Both the position numbers and the translations under genes were made by a program. From Lewinellaceae bacterium (lineage in GTDB: Bacteria; Bacteroidota; Bacteroidia; Chitinophagales; Saprospiraceae), in contig JACJYG010000019.1 of assembly GCA_020636215.1 (NCBI GenBank), positions 1-40,899 on the forward strand: a stretch of DNA of 40,899 bases, in the 5' to 3' direction. The notes under the pieces were generated by a model. The model searched no databases. It was given only the letters and a program-made list of their open reading frames with translations, and was not told the DNA's origin. This document shows positions 24,497 to 34,035 of this stretch, piece by piece (the first letter of the stretch is position 1; every line of letters begins with the position of its first letter).

Positions 24497-27400
24497 ATGC
24501 TCTCCCTCCAACAATCCTACGAAGTACGCGCCTCCATCATCGAATACCTCAAGGCGACCTTTTCCTTCAAAGAGAAGGAGGTGGGAGAGGCATTTCTCCG
24601 CTTCATCGAAGACGAAGAGAATGGCCTGTTCAAGGGGCCTTACCTTTCGCTGAAGCTGCCCTTTGAGAAAAGCGATATGGCGAGCGATATTCCTCTGGAG
24701 GTCAAGCCGCCCTTTTCGCCTTTCAACCACCAGATGGAAGCGTTCCGCCGGTTGAGCACCTTGGGAGGGAAAGCCTCGCAACCAACCCTGCTCACCACCG
24801 GCACCGGTTCCGGAAAGACGGAATCTTTCCTTTATCCTATTCTCGACTACTGCCACCGGCAGGAGGGGCGCCCAGGCATCAAGTGCATCATCCTCTACCC
24901 GATGAACGCCCTGGCTACCGACCAGGCTAACCGCCTGGCAAAGGCCATTTACGATGACCCTCGCCTCAGAGGGACGCTGACCGCCGGCCTGTTTATCGGA
25001 CTGGGGCGCGACGGCCGCAAGTATCCTAAAGATATGGCCCGGGAGCACATCATCGAGAACCGGGAGTCTATTCTCGACGCGCCGCCGGATATCCTGCTCA
25101 CCAACTTTAAAATGCTGGACTATGCCCTGATGCGCAACAATTTCCACGGCCTCTGGAAACACAATCTGGAAGACCCGGCGCTGCTGCGCTTCCTGGTACT
25201 GGATGAACTCCACACCTACGATGGCGCCCAGGGTACGGACGTGGCCAACCTGATCCGGCGCCTCAAGCTGAAGCTCAAGCTGGAGCCCGGTCAGCTTTGC
25301 CCGGTAGGCACCTCCGCCACCATCGGCTCGGGAGCGGATGCGCCCCGCCTGCTGGCGGATTATGCCGGAAAGATATTCGGAGAGGCTTTTACAGAGGAGG
25401 CCATCATTACGGAAAAACGGGTGGCGACAGAGGCGTTTTTCGAAAAAGACAAATTGGATCTGTTCAACCGGCTGCCGTCCGGTTATAAGCTGCAGTTCAG
25501 CCGCCTGAAAGCGGGAGAGGGTTTCCAGGCCTACCTGGAACGCCAGCTGGACCTCTGGCAGATCGACCCCCGGATCGAACGCTGGAAGCTGAGCGAGGAG
25601 CTGAGGTCCATCCGCCTGGTATGGGATATTGTGGAAATATGCAGCCAAAGGCTTTTGACTGTCTCTGAGCTCATCCGTGAACTCAATCGGGCCAACGAGG
25701 AATTCCGCAAGCTGCCGGAATGGGATGCCGAGCATGATTTTAACCCCAAGGAGTCGGTGATCAGCTCCATCCTGTCTTTGATCGCGGAGGCCAAAACCCG
25801 GACGCCAGCCGGTGACGGATACCTTGAACTTCCTTTTCTATACCTGCAGGTACAGTTGTGGGTGCGGGAACTGAGCGGCGTTCTGCGCCGGTTCTCCCCT
25901 GAACCGGAATTCACCTGGCGAGACAAACAGTCCGTTGAAACGGAAGGGAAGGCTCTGCCGGCCTATTTCTGCCGGGAATGCGGCGCCTCAGGCTGGCTGG
26001 CGGTCAAGCACGACAACAGGAACCAGTTTGAAGACGAGGTAAACGACGTTTACTCAAAATACTTCTCCAACCACAAGAATATCTTTTTTGTCAATACGGC
26101 AACGGATGGCCATAAGCCGGTGGAGGAATATACTGCAACGGAACAACTCCTGACTTTCGTCAACCAGTATTCTTTGGGGCTGCACGATAAGGAAGGGCCG
26201 GGACGCGTGCCTGTCATCGCCCTGCGCAAGGTGAAGAACAACCACAGCCAGCATTTTTGCCCGGAATGCAACACCAGAAATACGCTCAACATCATCGGTA
26301 TGCGGGTGTCCACTCTGGCGTCAATCACCACCAGCCAGGTGCTGGCCACTGACCTGGATGAACAAGGGGAAAAGGGCCGCAAGCTTCTCGCTTTCACCAA
26401 TGGGGTGCAGGATGCCGCCCACCAGGCCGGCTTCATCGAGGCCCGCAACTACCGGTTCGCTCTCCGGACAGCCCTGCAAAAGGTGATCAAACAGTTTGAT
26501 GAGCCAGTAGCTCTTCCTGCCTTACAGGAAGCGTTCATCTGGTACTGGAAGGAAAACGCGGATGAAAGGGGTGAACACCCATTGGAAGCTTACCTCTATA
26601 AGTTCTTCCCTTCCGACCGGGCCGGAGAGGTCAGGCTTCCGGCCTACCGGCAGAAAGATGGTTCCTACCGCGAAAATTTTGTCCGGGAATTCGACGAGCG
26701 TATCCGCTGGGAGATCGCTTCGGAGTTCGGCTATAACGCAGTCATCGGCCGCACCCTGGAGAAAACGGGGGCCTCGGCTGTCCATTTCGGCCAAAACAAA
26801 CTGGAACGGGCTTTTGAGGCATTGCTGCCATGGATGAACGACAACCTGATGGGCGCCTTCAAAAAGGAAGCATTCCTGCTTTTTCTGAACGGCCTGCTGC
26901 ACCGCCTGCGTATCCGGGGCGGGATCGATCATCCCTATCTCTCCAAGTTCCGAACCCGGGACCTGAAACTATGGGACCTCAACTGGATGAACGACAGGCG
27001 GCACTTCATGAACCGCCGCTTCGGCCCCAGATCCCGCCTGCCTAAACTGATAACCGACCTTTCGGATAGCCGGGGCGTCCTTGACAGTACCCGCACACAG
27101 CAGGATAACTGGTACTACGTTTACCTGAAGAAGTCATTCCTGCTTACCCCATACCGGGATGTGGCCAATGAATTTTTCACCGAACTGCTGAAAGTACTGG
27201 CTACTTCGGAAATTGGGATACTCCATGAAGAATCGGCCGGGAAGATGCGTAACTTCTGCCTGGAGCCTGCCGGGATCTACATCCACCACGAAGTAAGCAC
27301 CCTGGCCTGTGATGTGTGCGGACACCAATTGACGGCCAGCAAGGCCGGTGGAGCAGCTATGGCAGGTGCAAAATGCCTCCAATATACCTGCCTGGGAACC

Positions 27401-30400
27401 TATCGGGAAGCTGGGAACAACCAGGCTGAAAATTACTACCAGCAGGTTTACAACCGCCGACGAGCCCCCCGCGTTTATGCCGCAGACCATACCGGCTTGC
27501 TGGAGCGTCGCGACCGGGAAAACAAGGAGCAGGATTTCAAGCAGCGCCCTCGCTTCAACTCCCTGAATGCCCTGGTGGCTACCTCCACGCTGGAAATGGG
27601 CATCGACATCGGAGACCTCAATGTGACAATGAACAATAGCGTGCCCCCCCTGCCCGCTAATTTTTTACAGCGCGTCGGACGGGCGGGGCGTAAGTCCGGC
27701 TCGGCAGTCATTTTCAACTTTGCCGCCAACAAGCCACATGATCTGTTCTACTACGAAGAGCCGCTCGATATGATGGACGGCGAGGTCAATACCCCGGGCT
27801 GCTATCTGGATGCCCGGGATATTCTCCGCCGGCACTTCTTCGCTTTTTGCATCGACTCCTGGACGCTGCAGGATCCCTTGCGCAACGCCATTCCTCCGCT
27901 TGTACGCAATCTCAAACCGGCGGCCGTCAACCTGGACGACCCCCAGTTCTTCCTCAACCGGCTGATCAGTTATATCAAAACCAATGAGCAATCGCTGTTG
28001 GAACGGTTCCATTCCATGTACGAAGGGGAAGTGGGGGCTTCGGCCTTCCAGTATCTGCGGGAGCTCTTGCAAAATGAACAGTTCTATCAGTTGCCACAAC
28101 GAGCCTTTCGGGGATTAAAACTGGAGTACAACCAACTTCGGGAGAAAAGACGAGAGATCAAGGAATACATTCAGGAAAAGGGGCTGGACAAAAATGATGA
28201 AGGCCGCAAGGAGCTGGAAAAAGAAGGCCGGAACCTGCTAGGCACCATGAAGGCCATCGAAAAACGGCAGGTGCTGGAACACATGACTAACATAGGCATC
28301 CTGCCCAACTATGCCTTTCCGGAAACGGGCGTAACCCTGAATGCCCGCGTGCGGGGCCGGGCCTCGGAGGGTAGCGACGGCCCGCCGCCGGCAAAAGATA
28401 TCGAGCTGGTTCGCCCCGCCTCTCAGGCCATCAAGGAACTGATCCCGGACAACCTTTTCTATACCCAGGGCTACAAGCTGAAGATCACCGGCCTGAATGT
28501 TTTGAACTGGAAGGAGGAAGCCCAATTGTTTCGCTATTGCGCCCAGTGCGACCATATCGAGGAGGAGGTAAGGGCCGGCAAAGGACCCTGCCCAAAGTGC
28601 GGACACGAATCCTTCGGCTCGGTGGCCTACCGCCATCAGTTCCTCCGCCTGCAGGGTGTTAAGTCCTTTAACGAAGAAGCGGACGCCAAACTGGACGACA
28701 GCAGCGAAGAACGGCAAAGCGAATTTGCCATCCGTTCCCGGCACTTTCGGTTTAATCCAAAGGCTTCACTGGGAGCTTATGCTTTCCGAAAAGTGCCTTT
28801 CGGCATCGAATATGTCCGCGAAGTGGATATATTCGATGTCAATGCGGGAATCGCCTCTGAATTTATGGACAAAAATCGCATTACCACCATCAATAACCGG
28901 GAGGTGGCCAGTACGGGTTATATTACTTGTAAATCCTGCGGGCGCTCTTCTTCTCAAACCTTCAAACAGAAGAACGGCCGTTGGGTGCAGAAAGAAGTGC
29001 GCGATTATCACTTTGCATACTGCAAAAACCGGGATAAAACCTATCAGGATAAGCAGGATGAAGTGTTCGAAGAACTGTTTCTCTACCGGGAAATGAAAAC
29101 CGAGGCGCTGAAGATACTCCTGCCGGTGCAGGAATTTGAATCGGAAAGCGCGGTGAGCATGTTTAAGGCCGGTATCGAGCTGGGGCTGCGCAAATATTAC
29201 AAAGGGAACCCTCAGCACCTGATGCTCAGCCATTATGCCGAATACAACTTCCAAACCCTCAAAATGGACCGTTATCTGGTGCTTTTTGATGTGATCCCGG
29301 GGGGCACGGGCTACCTGGAAAAGCTCTTCAACCCGGAGGAATTCAGGGAGGTTTTGAAACTGGCCTACGCAGCCATCCGCAACTGCCAGTGCCAGCACCA
29401 GGGGAAGGACGGCTGTTACCGCTGTATCTACAGCTACGGTAATCAGTTTGAACAGGAGGAACTGAGCCGGAAAAAGGCGGAGCAGTTGTTCCAGAAGATC
29501 CTGCAGGCCGCTGAAAATATGGAGAGCCTGCCTCATGGGCTGGGCAATGTCACCAATACCGGGCAGATCGAGGAGTCGGAACTGGAGGAACGCTTTGTTC
29601 GGGCAGTACGGAACCTGGCTGAAAGAGAAGAGGGGTGGTCTTTCGAGGAGATCAACCGCGATGGACTCATCGGCTACCGGCTGAAAATGGTGAGAAACGG
29701 CAATGAATTTCATTACTCCCTTCAGCCGCAGTACCGGCTCGGGCCTGTGCAGGGTGTTCGTTTTGTGACGGTCGCCGACTTCCTCATTCGTTGTGAAAGA
29801 GCCCTTGTGGACGGCCGGGAAATGCCGCCGGAAGAGCTGGAAGGTATGCCTTGTGTGGCCGTTTACCTCGATGGCTTTCAATATCACGCCAGCCAGGAAC
29901 ACCCGCGCTTCCCATTGGATGTCGATAAACGGGTGGCGATCAGCCAGGCTCCGGGATTGATGAGCTGGACCCTTACCTGGGACGATATCAACCACTTTGA
30001 GGAAAAAGTGTCGGACCAGCTTGGAAAAGTGGTTGTGAAAAATACGCAAACCAGGAAAACCATCCGGAAATTGCCGGCATTGAAAATCGTGGATGGAAAG
30101 TGGTTTGAGGCAAAGAACAATTTCTCCCGCCTGCTTTGGTTGTTGGAAAACGGGCACCTGAGCAGGGCGTCCTGGAAAAACCATTTCCACAGCTATCTCC
30201 TCAGTTTACAGGAAACATTCGGAGCAGTCAGCCTGAACGAGGAGCATCTGCAGGATTACCTGCAGACGGGCACGCCACTCGATGAGTATCCTCAACACCG
30301 GGACCCGAAAGGAAATAACTTCCTCTTCGCGCCCATCCCGGCGGAATCCGATCAGTTCAGCTTTCGCCTGTTTGTAAAGATGAGTGATCTGGCCCTGGGA

Positions 30401-30865
30401 GGCGGCGTCCTGATCCGTCATCAGGGAGAGGGTTTTTCTAAAGCGGACTGGGATACCTTCTGGAAAGTGTTTAACCTGGTGCAACTGGATACGTTCAGAG
30501 TAAAAGTGGAAGAGGGAGTGCCCGAGGAAGATACAGCCCTTATTCCGGATCAGCCGGCGGCGATTGAGGGTTCGCACGATCTGGAAGAGATCCTCAATTA
30601 CTATGATGAGGAATACCACCCCATCGTTGAAGCGCTCATGGATCATCACATTGACTTCTCAATGGATGGCTCCTACGTGCTCACCGATAAGGACAAAGTT
30701 GTGGTAGCTGAAGCCGTTCTGGGTTTTGACCACGCCAAAATTGCCCTTGGGCCGCTCTCTGAGGAGGACGCTATGACATTTGAAGCCCACGATTACACTA
30801 TAGTAGAACCGGAAGCATTCGACATCAACCAAATTACAGGCCATGAAGCTGATCATTTACGATAA
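24497..30865 (+). CDS. Giant DEAD/DEAH helicase with DUF1998 and nuclease-like C-terminus (DruE/DrmA-DrmB-like)
   Basis: A 2122-residue SF2 helicase. Motif I is TTGTGSGKTES near residue 98, Ia is LYPMNALATDQANR near 134, and motif II is VLDELHTYDGAQGTD near 234. In the second RecA lobe STLEMGIDIGDL lies near 1030 and LQRVGRAGRKSGSA near 1055. Four CxxC zinc pairs are scattered between (for example CRECG near 493, CPECN near 588, CPKCG near 1365). A DUF1998/MZB-type cluster CQCQHQGKDGCYRC lies near 1630. About 150 residues later VAVYLDGFQYHA with a following D-x-x-K-R and WTLTWDD resembles the Vsr/PD-(D/E)XK-like end seen on other DUF1998 helicases. Size and order fit DruE of Druantia or a fused DrmA-DrmB. 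GC-rich coding resembles the SNF2 helicase and methylase genes rather than the block in between. It overlaps the UvrD-like gene by 23 nt. Confidence 0.85.
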   Translation: MLSLQQSYEVRASIIEYLKATFSFKEKEVGEAFLRFIEDEENGLFKGPYLSLKLPFEKSDMASDIPLEVKPPFSPFNHQMEAFRRLSTLGGKASQPTLLTTGTGSGKTESFLYPILDYCHRQEGRPGIKCIILYPMNALATDQANRLAKAIYDDPRLRGTLTAGLFIGLGRDGRKYPKDMAREHIIENRESILDAPPDILLTNFKMLDYALMRNNFHGLWKHNLEDPALLRFLVLDELHTYDGAQGTDVANLIRRLKLKLKLEPGQLCPVGTSATIGSGADAPRLLADYAGKIFGEAFTEEAIITEKRVATEAFFEKDKLDLFNRLPSGYKLQFSRLKAGEGFQAYLERQLDLWQIDPRIERWKLSEELRSIRLVWDIVEICSQRLLTVSELIRELNRANEEFRKLPEWDAEHDFNPKESVISSILSLIAEAKTRTPAGDGYLELPFLYLQVQLWVRELSGVLRRFSPEPEFTWRDKQSVETEGKALPAYFCRECGASGWLAVKHDNRNQFEDEVNDVYSKYFSNHKNIFFVNTATDGHKPVEEYTATEQLLTFVNQYSLGLHDKEGPGRVPVIALRKVKNNHSQHFCPECNTRNTLNIIGMRVSTLASITTSQVLATDLDEQGEKGRKLLAFTNGVQDAAHQAGFIEARNYRFALRTALQKVIKQFDEPVALPALQEAFIWYWKENADERGEHPLEAYLYKFFPSDRAGEVRLPAYRQKDGSYRENFVREFDERIRWEIASEFGYNAVIGRTLEKTGASAVHFGQNKLERAFEALLPWMNDNLMGAFKKEAFLLFLNGLLHRLRIRGGIDHPYLSKFRTRDLKLWDLNWMNDRRHFMNRRFGPRSRLPKLITDLSDSRGVLDSTRTQQDNWYYVYLKKSFLLTPYRDVANEFFTELLKVLATSEIGILHEESAGKMRNFCLEPAGIYIHHEVSTLACDVCGHQLTASKAGGAAMAGAKCLQYTCLGTYREAGNNQAENYYQQVYNRRRAPRVYAADHTGLLERRDRENKEQDFKQRPRFNSLNALVATSTLEMGIDIGDLNVTMNNSVPPLPANFLQRVGRAGRKSGSAVIFNFAANKPHDLFYYEEPLDMMDGEVNTPGCYLDARDILRRHFFAFCIDSWTLQDPLRNAIPPLVRNLKPAAVNLDDPQFFLNRLISYIKTNEQSLLERFHSMYEGEVGASAFQYLRELLQNEQFYQLPQRAFRGLKLEYNQLREKRREIKEYIQEKGLDKNDEGRKELEKEGRNLLGTMKAIEKRQVLEHMTNIGILPNYAFPETGVTLNARVRGRASEGSDGPPPAKDIELVRPASQAIKELIPDNLFYTQGYKLKITGLNVLNWKEEAQLFRYCAQCDHIEEEVRAGKGPCPKCGHESFGSVAYRHQFLRLQGVKSFNEEADAKLDDSSEERQSEFAIRSRHFRFNPKASLGAYAFRKVPFGIEYVREVDIFDVNAGIASEFMDKNRITTINNREVASTGYITCKSCGRSSSQTFKQKNGRWVQKEVRDYHFAYCKNRDKTYQDKQDEVFEELFLYREMKTEALKILLPVQEFESESAVSMFKAGIELGLRKYYKGNPQHLMLSHYAEYNFQTLKMDRYLVLFDVIPGGTGYLEKLFNPEEFREVLKLAYAAIRNCQCQHQGKDGCYRCIYSYGNQFEQEELSRKKAEQLFQKILQAAENMESLPHGLGNVTNTGQIEESELEERFVRAVRNLAEREEGWSFEEINRDGLIGYRLKMVRNGNEFHYSLQPQYRLGPVQGVRFVTVADFLIRCERALVDGREMPPEELEGMPCVAVYLDGFQYHASQEHPRFPLDVDKRVAISQAPGLMSWTLTWDDINHFEEKVSDQLGKVVVKNTQTRKTIRKLPALKIVDGKWFEAKNNFSRLLWLLENGHLSRASWKNHFHSYLLSLQETFGAVSLNEEHLQDYLQTGTPLDEYPQHRDPKGNNFLFAPIPAESDQFSFRLFVKMSDLALGGGVLIRHQGEGFSKADWDTFWKVFNLVQLDTFRVKVEEGVPEEDTALIPDQPAAIEGSHDLEEILNYYDEEYHPIVEALMDHHIDFSMDGSYVLTDKDKVVVAEAVLGFDHAKIALGPLSEEDAMTFEAHDYTIVEPEAFDINQITGHEADHLR

Positions 30866-32972
30866 ATGCTGGGACGCCATCATCAACCTCCCCAAGACGA
30901 TCCAGAAGAAAGTGCCGGACTTCATTAAGAAATTCCGGGAAGACACGAAATCGGCATCCATTCACCTGGAGCCGATCTCCACCTTCCGGGACCCCAACCT
31001 GAGGACGGCCCGGATAAGCCAGAAGTACCGCGCCATCATTCGTGTGCCGGATTCCGGAGATATGTATCATCTCCTCTGGATCGATAACCACGATGAGGCC
31101 ATGGCCTGGGCGGAGAATAAGCTTTTCGAATGGAACGCCAATACCCAGTCCTACCAGGTATTTACGGCGCCGGAAGTTGTAGCTGAGCAGCCTGTTCAGC
31201 CGGAAACAGAGGTAGAACCCGAGGCCGCCGGCCGCACCTTCCTTTCCGGATTTGACGACAAACAACTGCTCCGCATCGGCGTACCGGAAATATTGATCCC
31301 TGCCGTCCGAAAACTGGACAGCCTGCAGGGGCTCGAAAAGATGGAGTCTTATCTCCCGGTAGAGGCCTTTGAAAACCTCTTCTACCTCTTCGATGGCATG
31401 GATATCCGGGACATCATCATCGACATCGAGGAAGGTAAGGTCGCCTCCACCGGCATCGAAGCACAAACGCTCAGCGCCAACAACCAACGAAGTTTCTTCG
31501 AACTGACAGATGACGAGACGCTCAACGAGATCCTGCAGGGAGGCCTGCAGAAATGGAAGGTGTTCCTGCATCCATCCCAGCGCAAACTGGTGGAAGGAAA
31601 TTTCAATGGAGCAACCAAGGTTACCGGCGGCGCCGGCACCGGCAAGACGGTGGCTGCCCTCCACCGGGCTAAACGGCTCTCAGAACACGATTACGGCCGC
31701 AATGGTAAGCCGATCCTTTTCACCACCTACACAAAGAGCCTCACCCGCAACCTGGCCAAAGAATTTCCCGGTATGAAGATCGATCCCCGGATCGTTCACC
31801 TGAACAACATCGATGCTTTTTGCGTGGAAAAAGCCAAAGATTTGGGGCTGGTGGCCCCTGATGTACGGATACTGGATTTCCAAAACGCCAAAAAAAGTGA
31901 GGACCTATGGGAGGAAGCCCTCGAATTTGAGTTGTCAGAGTACGACAGCGAATTCCTCGATGCCGAATATAAAGACGTCATTCTGTTCAACAATATCAAA
32001 ACAGACAGGGAGTACTACAAAGTCCCCCGCACCGGCCGTGTCCGGCGCATTTCCCGGAAAGACAAGATGGAGATCTGGCGCCTGGTGCAAAAGTTCGAGC
32101 AGCTGAAAAAAGAACAGAACTACGTCAATAGCGGAGAAGTGTGCAACCTGCTGTACGATCACTGCCGGCAGCAGGAAGATAAGCCCTATGGCCACGTCAT
32201 TGCAGATGAGATCCAGGACTTCTCCAATGTGGAGTTGCGCCTCCTGCGCGTGCTCGTCCCGGAAGGCCCCAACGACCTTTTTCTGGTGGGCGACCCCCTC
32301 CAGAAGGTTTACAGCCGGAACATCAACTTCTCCAAAGCCGGCATCAATGTCCGCGGCCGCCGCAGCCGCCGCCTGAAGATCAACTACCGGACCACCGAAG
32401 AGATCAAACGCACCGCCATTTCCACCCTCCGCAACATCACTTTCGATGATTTCGACGGGGAGGAAGAACGCAAAAACGGCTACGTTTCCCTGCGTCACGG
32501 TATGTTTCCGGAGTATCAGGTTTTCCGCGAAAAGGGACAGGAACTGGATCACATCGTCCAGCGCATTCGCGCCTATACTGACCCGGACAGCCAATCACCT
32601 TTCGACTTTTCCGATATCTGCGTAGCGGCCCGCACCCGAAATGCCGTCAAAGACATCCTCTCACGCCTCCACCAGGAAAAGATCCCCTATTACGACATCA
32701 CTACCGATTCCGGTACCGGCAACAAACAGGATGGCGTCCGCCTCTCCACCTTCCACAACATGAAAGGCCTGGAGTTCAAATCCGTTTTCCTGATGGACGT
32801 CAACCAGCGTACCCTGCCTTTTCTGCCCCACGGCTACGAGCAGTGGAACCCTTCCGTTCAAAAAGAACACGATCAGCGGGAACTGGCGCTGATCTATGTG
32901 GCGATGACGCGGGCGGTCCATACGCTGGATATATCGGGGGTTGGGGAGAAGAGTGGGGTGCTGCCTTTTTGA
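30843..32972 (+). CDS. UvrD-like helicase with RelE/ParE-like N-terminal domain
   Basis: A 709-residue SF1A helicase. Residues 1-105 resemble a RelE/ParE toxin fold: an early K-x-I-Q-K-K-V-P-x-F-I helix, then R-T-A-R-I-S-x-K-Y-R-A-I-I and L-L-W-I-D-N-H-D-E-A-x-x-W-A. The helicase part has Walker A as VTGGAGTGKT near 260, Walker B as IADEIQDFS near 453, and motif III as VGDPLQKVYS near 480. The late motifs are LSTFHNMKGLEFKSVFL near 633 and LIYVAMTRA near 690. Such helicases unwind 3' to 5'. RelE-like N-termini are known on some UvrD-type helicases, and whether they cut RNA or only bind nucleic acid is not shown here. It overlaps the DUF1998 helicase gene and is the last gene of the plus-strand run. 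Its end converges on the membrane-protein gene 86 bp away with no clear terminator. Confidence 0.85.
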   Translation: MKLIIYDKCWDAIINLPKTIQKKVPDFIKKFREDTKSASIHLEPISTFRDPNLRTARISQKYRAIIRVPDSGDMYHLLWIDNHDEAMAWAENKLFEWNANTQSYQVFTAPEVVAEQPVQPETEVEPEAAGRTFLSGFDDKQLLRIGVPEILIPAVRKLDSLQGLEKMESYLPVEAFENLFYLFDGMDIRDIIIDIEEGKVASTGIEAQTLSANNQRSFFELTDDETLNEILQGGLQKWKVFLHPSQRKLVEGNFNGATKVTGGAGTGKTVAALHRAKRLSEHDYGRNGKPILFTTYTKSLTRNLAKEFPGMKIDPRIVHLNNIDAFCVEKAKDLGLVAPDVRILDFQNAKKSEDLWEEALEFELSEYDSEFLDAEYKDVILFNNIKTDREYYKVPRTGRVRRISRKDKMEIWRLVQKFEQLKKEQNYVNSGEVCNLLYDHCRQQEDKPYGHVIADEIQDFSNVELRLLRVLVPEGPNDLFLVGDPLQKVYSRNINFSKAGINVRGRRSRRLKINYRTTEEIKRTAISTLRNITFDDFDGEEERKNGYVSLRHGMFPEYQVFREKGQELDHIVQRIRAYTDPDSQSPFDFSDICVAARTRNAVKDILSRLHQEKIPYYDITTDSGTGNKQDGVRLSTFHNMKGLEFKSVFLMDVNQRTLPFLPHGYEQWNPSVQKEHDQRELALIYVAMTRAVHTLDISGVGEKSGVLPF

Positions 32973-33058
32973 AGCAGGACAATGAAAATTATATGTTTTG
33001 TCATCAATCCAACTTGAAATCTTTGGAGAAGACAGATCCTGATAAATTGGTCCGCTTC

Positions 33059-34018
33059 CTATATTTCTCCATTAGCAGCTAAGCGTCTTGCCAGCATTCC
33101 GTATGCATATGCTTTTGGCCAATGCTTAAACAAAAGTTTATATAATGGTATTGCTAACCAGATAATAAATGGAAAGAGAATCATCAAAATGAAACCAATG
33201 ATTGTACTTAATCCAGTGACAATGACATCCCATATATAAGCAGTTAAAGTTCGGGTTTTATAACGTTGATAGATTCTATAACTATCCTTTATTTCTTTCA
33301 TGCTAAAAAAGCCAGCATAGGATATATTCCCATTGGCATATTTTATCATGCTGATCTTAAAGGCAGGAGTTATTAAAAAAGAAGCTATCATGAAAAATAT
33401 CAATTGAATAAGGAGAGTAGTGGAGAAATTAATTATGGATTTTTCTGCAAAACTCTGATAATCCCCCATCCCTGGCACTTTTGTCAAGAAAAAATAGATC
33501 CAATCAATAATTAATTCAATATGGTCATATCCAATAGCAACCAAAATCAGAAGTTTGGGTAGGTCATACAGGGCTTTTGCACCAAAGAGGCGAATTCCAT
33601 CACGAATAAAAACCCCAAGATCATGGAGTGAGTTTAGGTTTGGAGAAATAGCTTGGTCAGGGTCAGCTTTTATCATTCTTTTTACAATTCCGAAACGCCA
33701 GCCGCGAATAAAAAAGACAGCCACTCCTGATGGGATCAGCAAGGTATATACAAAAGACAAGGAGAGCAACTTTGACTTGGAAGCTCCCTTCTTCAGTGGA
33801 ATGAAAACGGCTTCAAATAATTTACGGATATCCTTTTGGATTATAGTAAATATGTCCTTTTTGACTGGTCCTATTTGGTTAACCTTTAAAAGTAAGCCGT
33901 TTGGATACCGCTCACTATTTACAACAACAAGTCCAGAGCCTTCTTTTATTGAAGAAACTATACCACTATCCAAACTGATTTCAAGGCTATAACTTTCTTG
34001 ATGTTTATTTTCTTGCAT
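33059..34018 (-). CDS. DUF4013-like membrane protein, second of a pair
   Basis: A 319-residue integral membrane protein. After about 90 soluble residues it has hydrophobic spans around residues 103-125, 155-175, 195-230 and 255-295. The G-W-R-F-x-I-V-x-R motif after the first span and the end P-L-Y-K-L-L-F-K-H-W-x-K-A-Y-A-Y-G-M-L-A-R-R-L recur in the upstream neighbour, so the two are paralogues. The span pattern and the R-G-W-R-F element recall DUF4013 membrane proteins, whose function is unknown. It starts 17 bp after the neighbour's stop, so the two are probably co-transcribed. The coding is AT-rich. I see no link to the defence genes beyond position. Confidence 0.65.
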   Translation of the reverse strand: MQENKHQESYSLEISLDSGIVSSIKEGSGLVVVNSERYPNGLLLKVNQIGPVKKDIFTIIQKDIRKLFEAVFIPLKKGASKSKLLSLSFVYTLLIPSGVAVFFIRGWRFGIVKRMIKADPDQAISPNLNSLHDLGVFIRDGIRLFGAKALYDLPKLLILVAIGYDHIELIIDWIYFFLTKVPGMGDYQSFAEKSIINFSTTLLIQLIFFMIASFLITPAFKISMIKYANGNISYAGFFSMKEIKDSYRIYQRYKTRTLTAYIWDVIVTGLSTIIGFILMILFPFIIWLAIPLYKLLFKHWPKAYAYGMLARRLAANGEI

Positions 34019-34035
34019 ATCCTTTAGAAGTTAAA

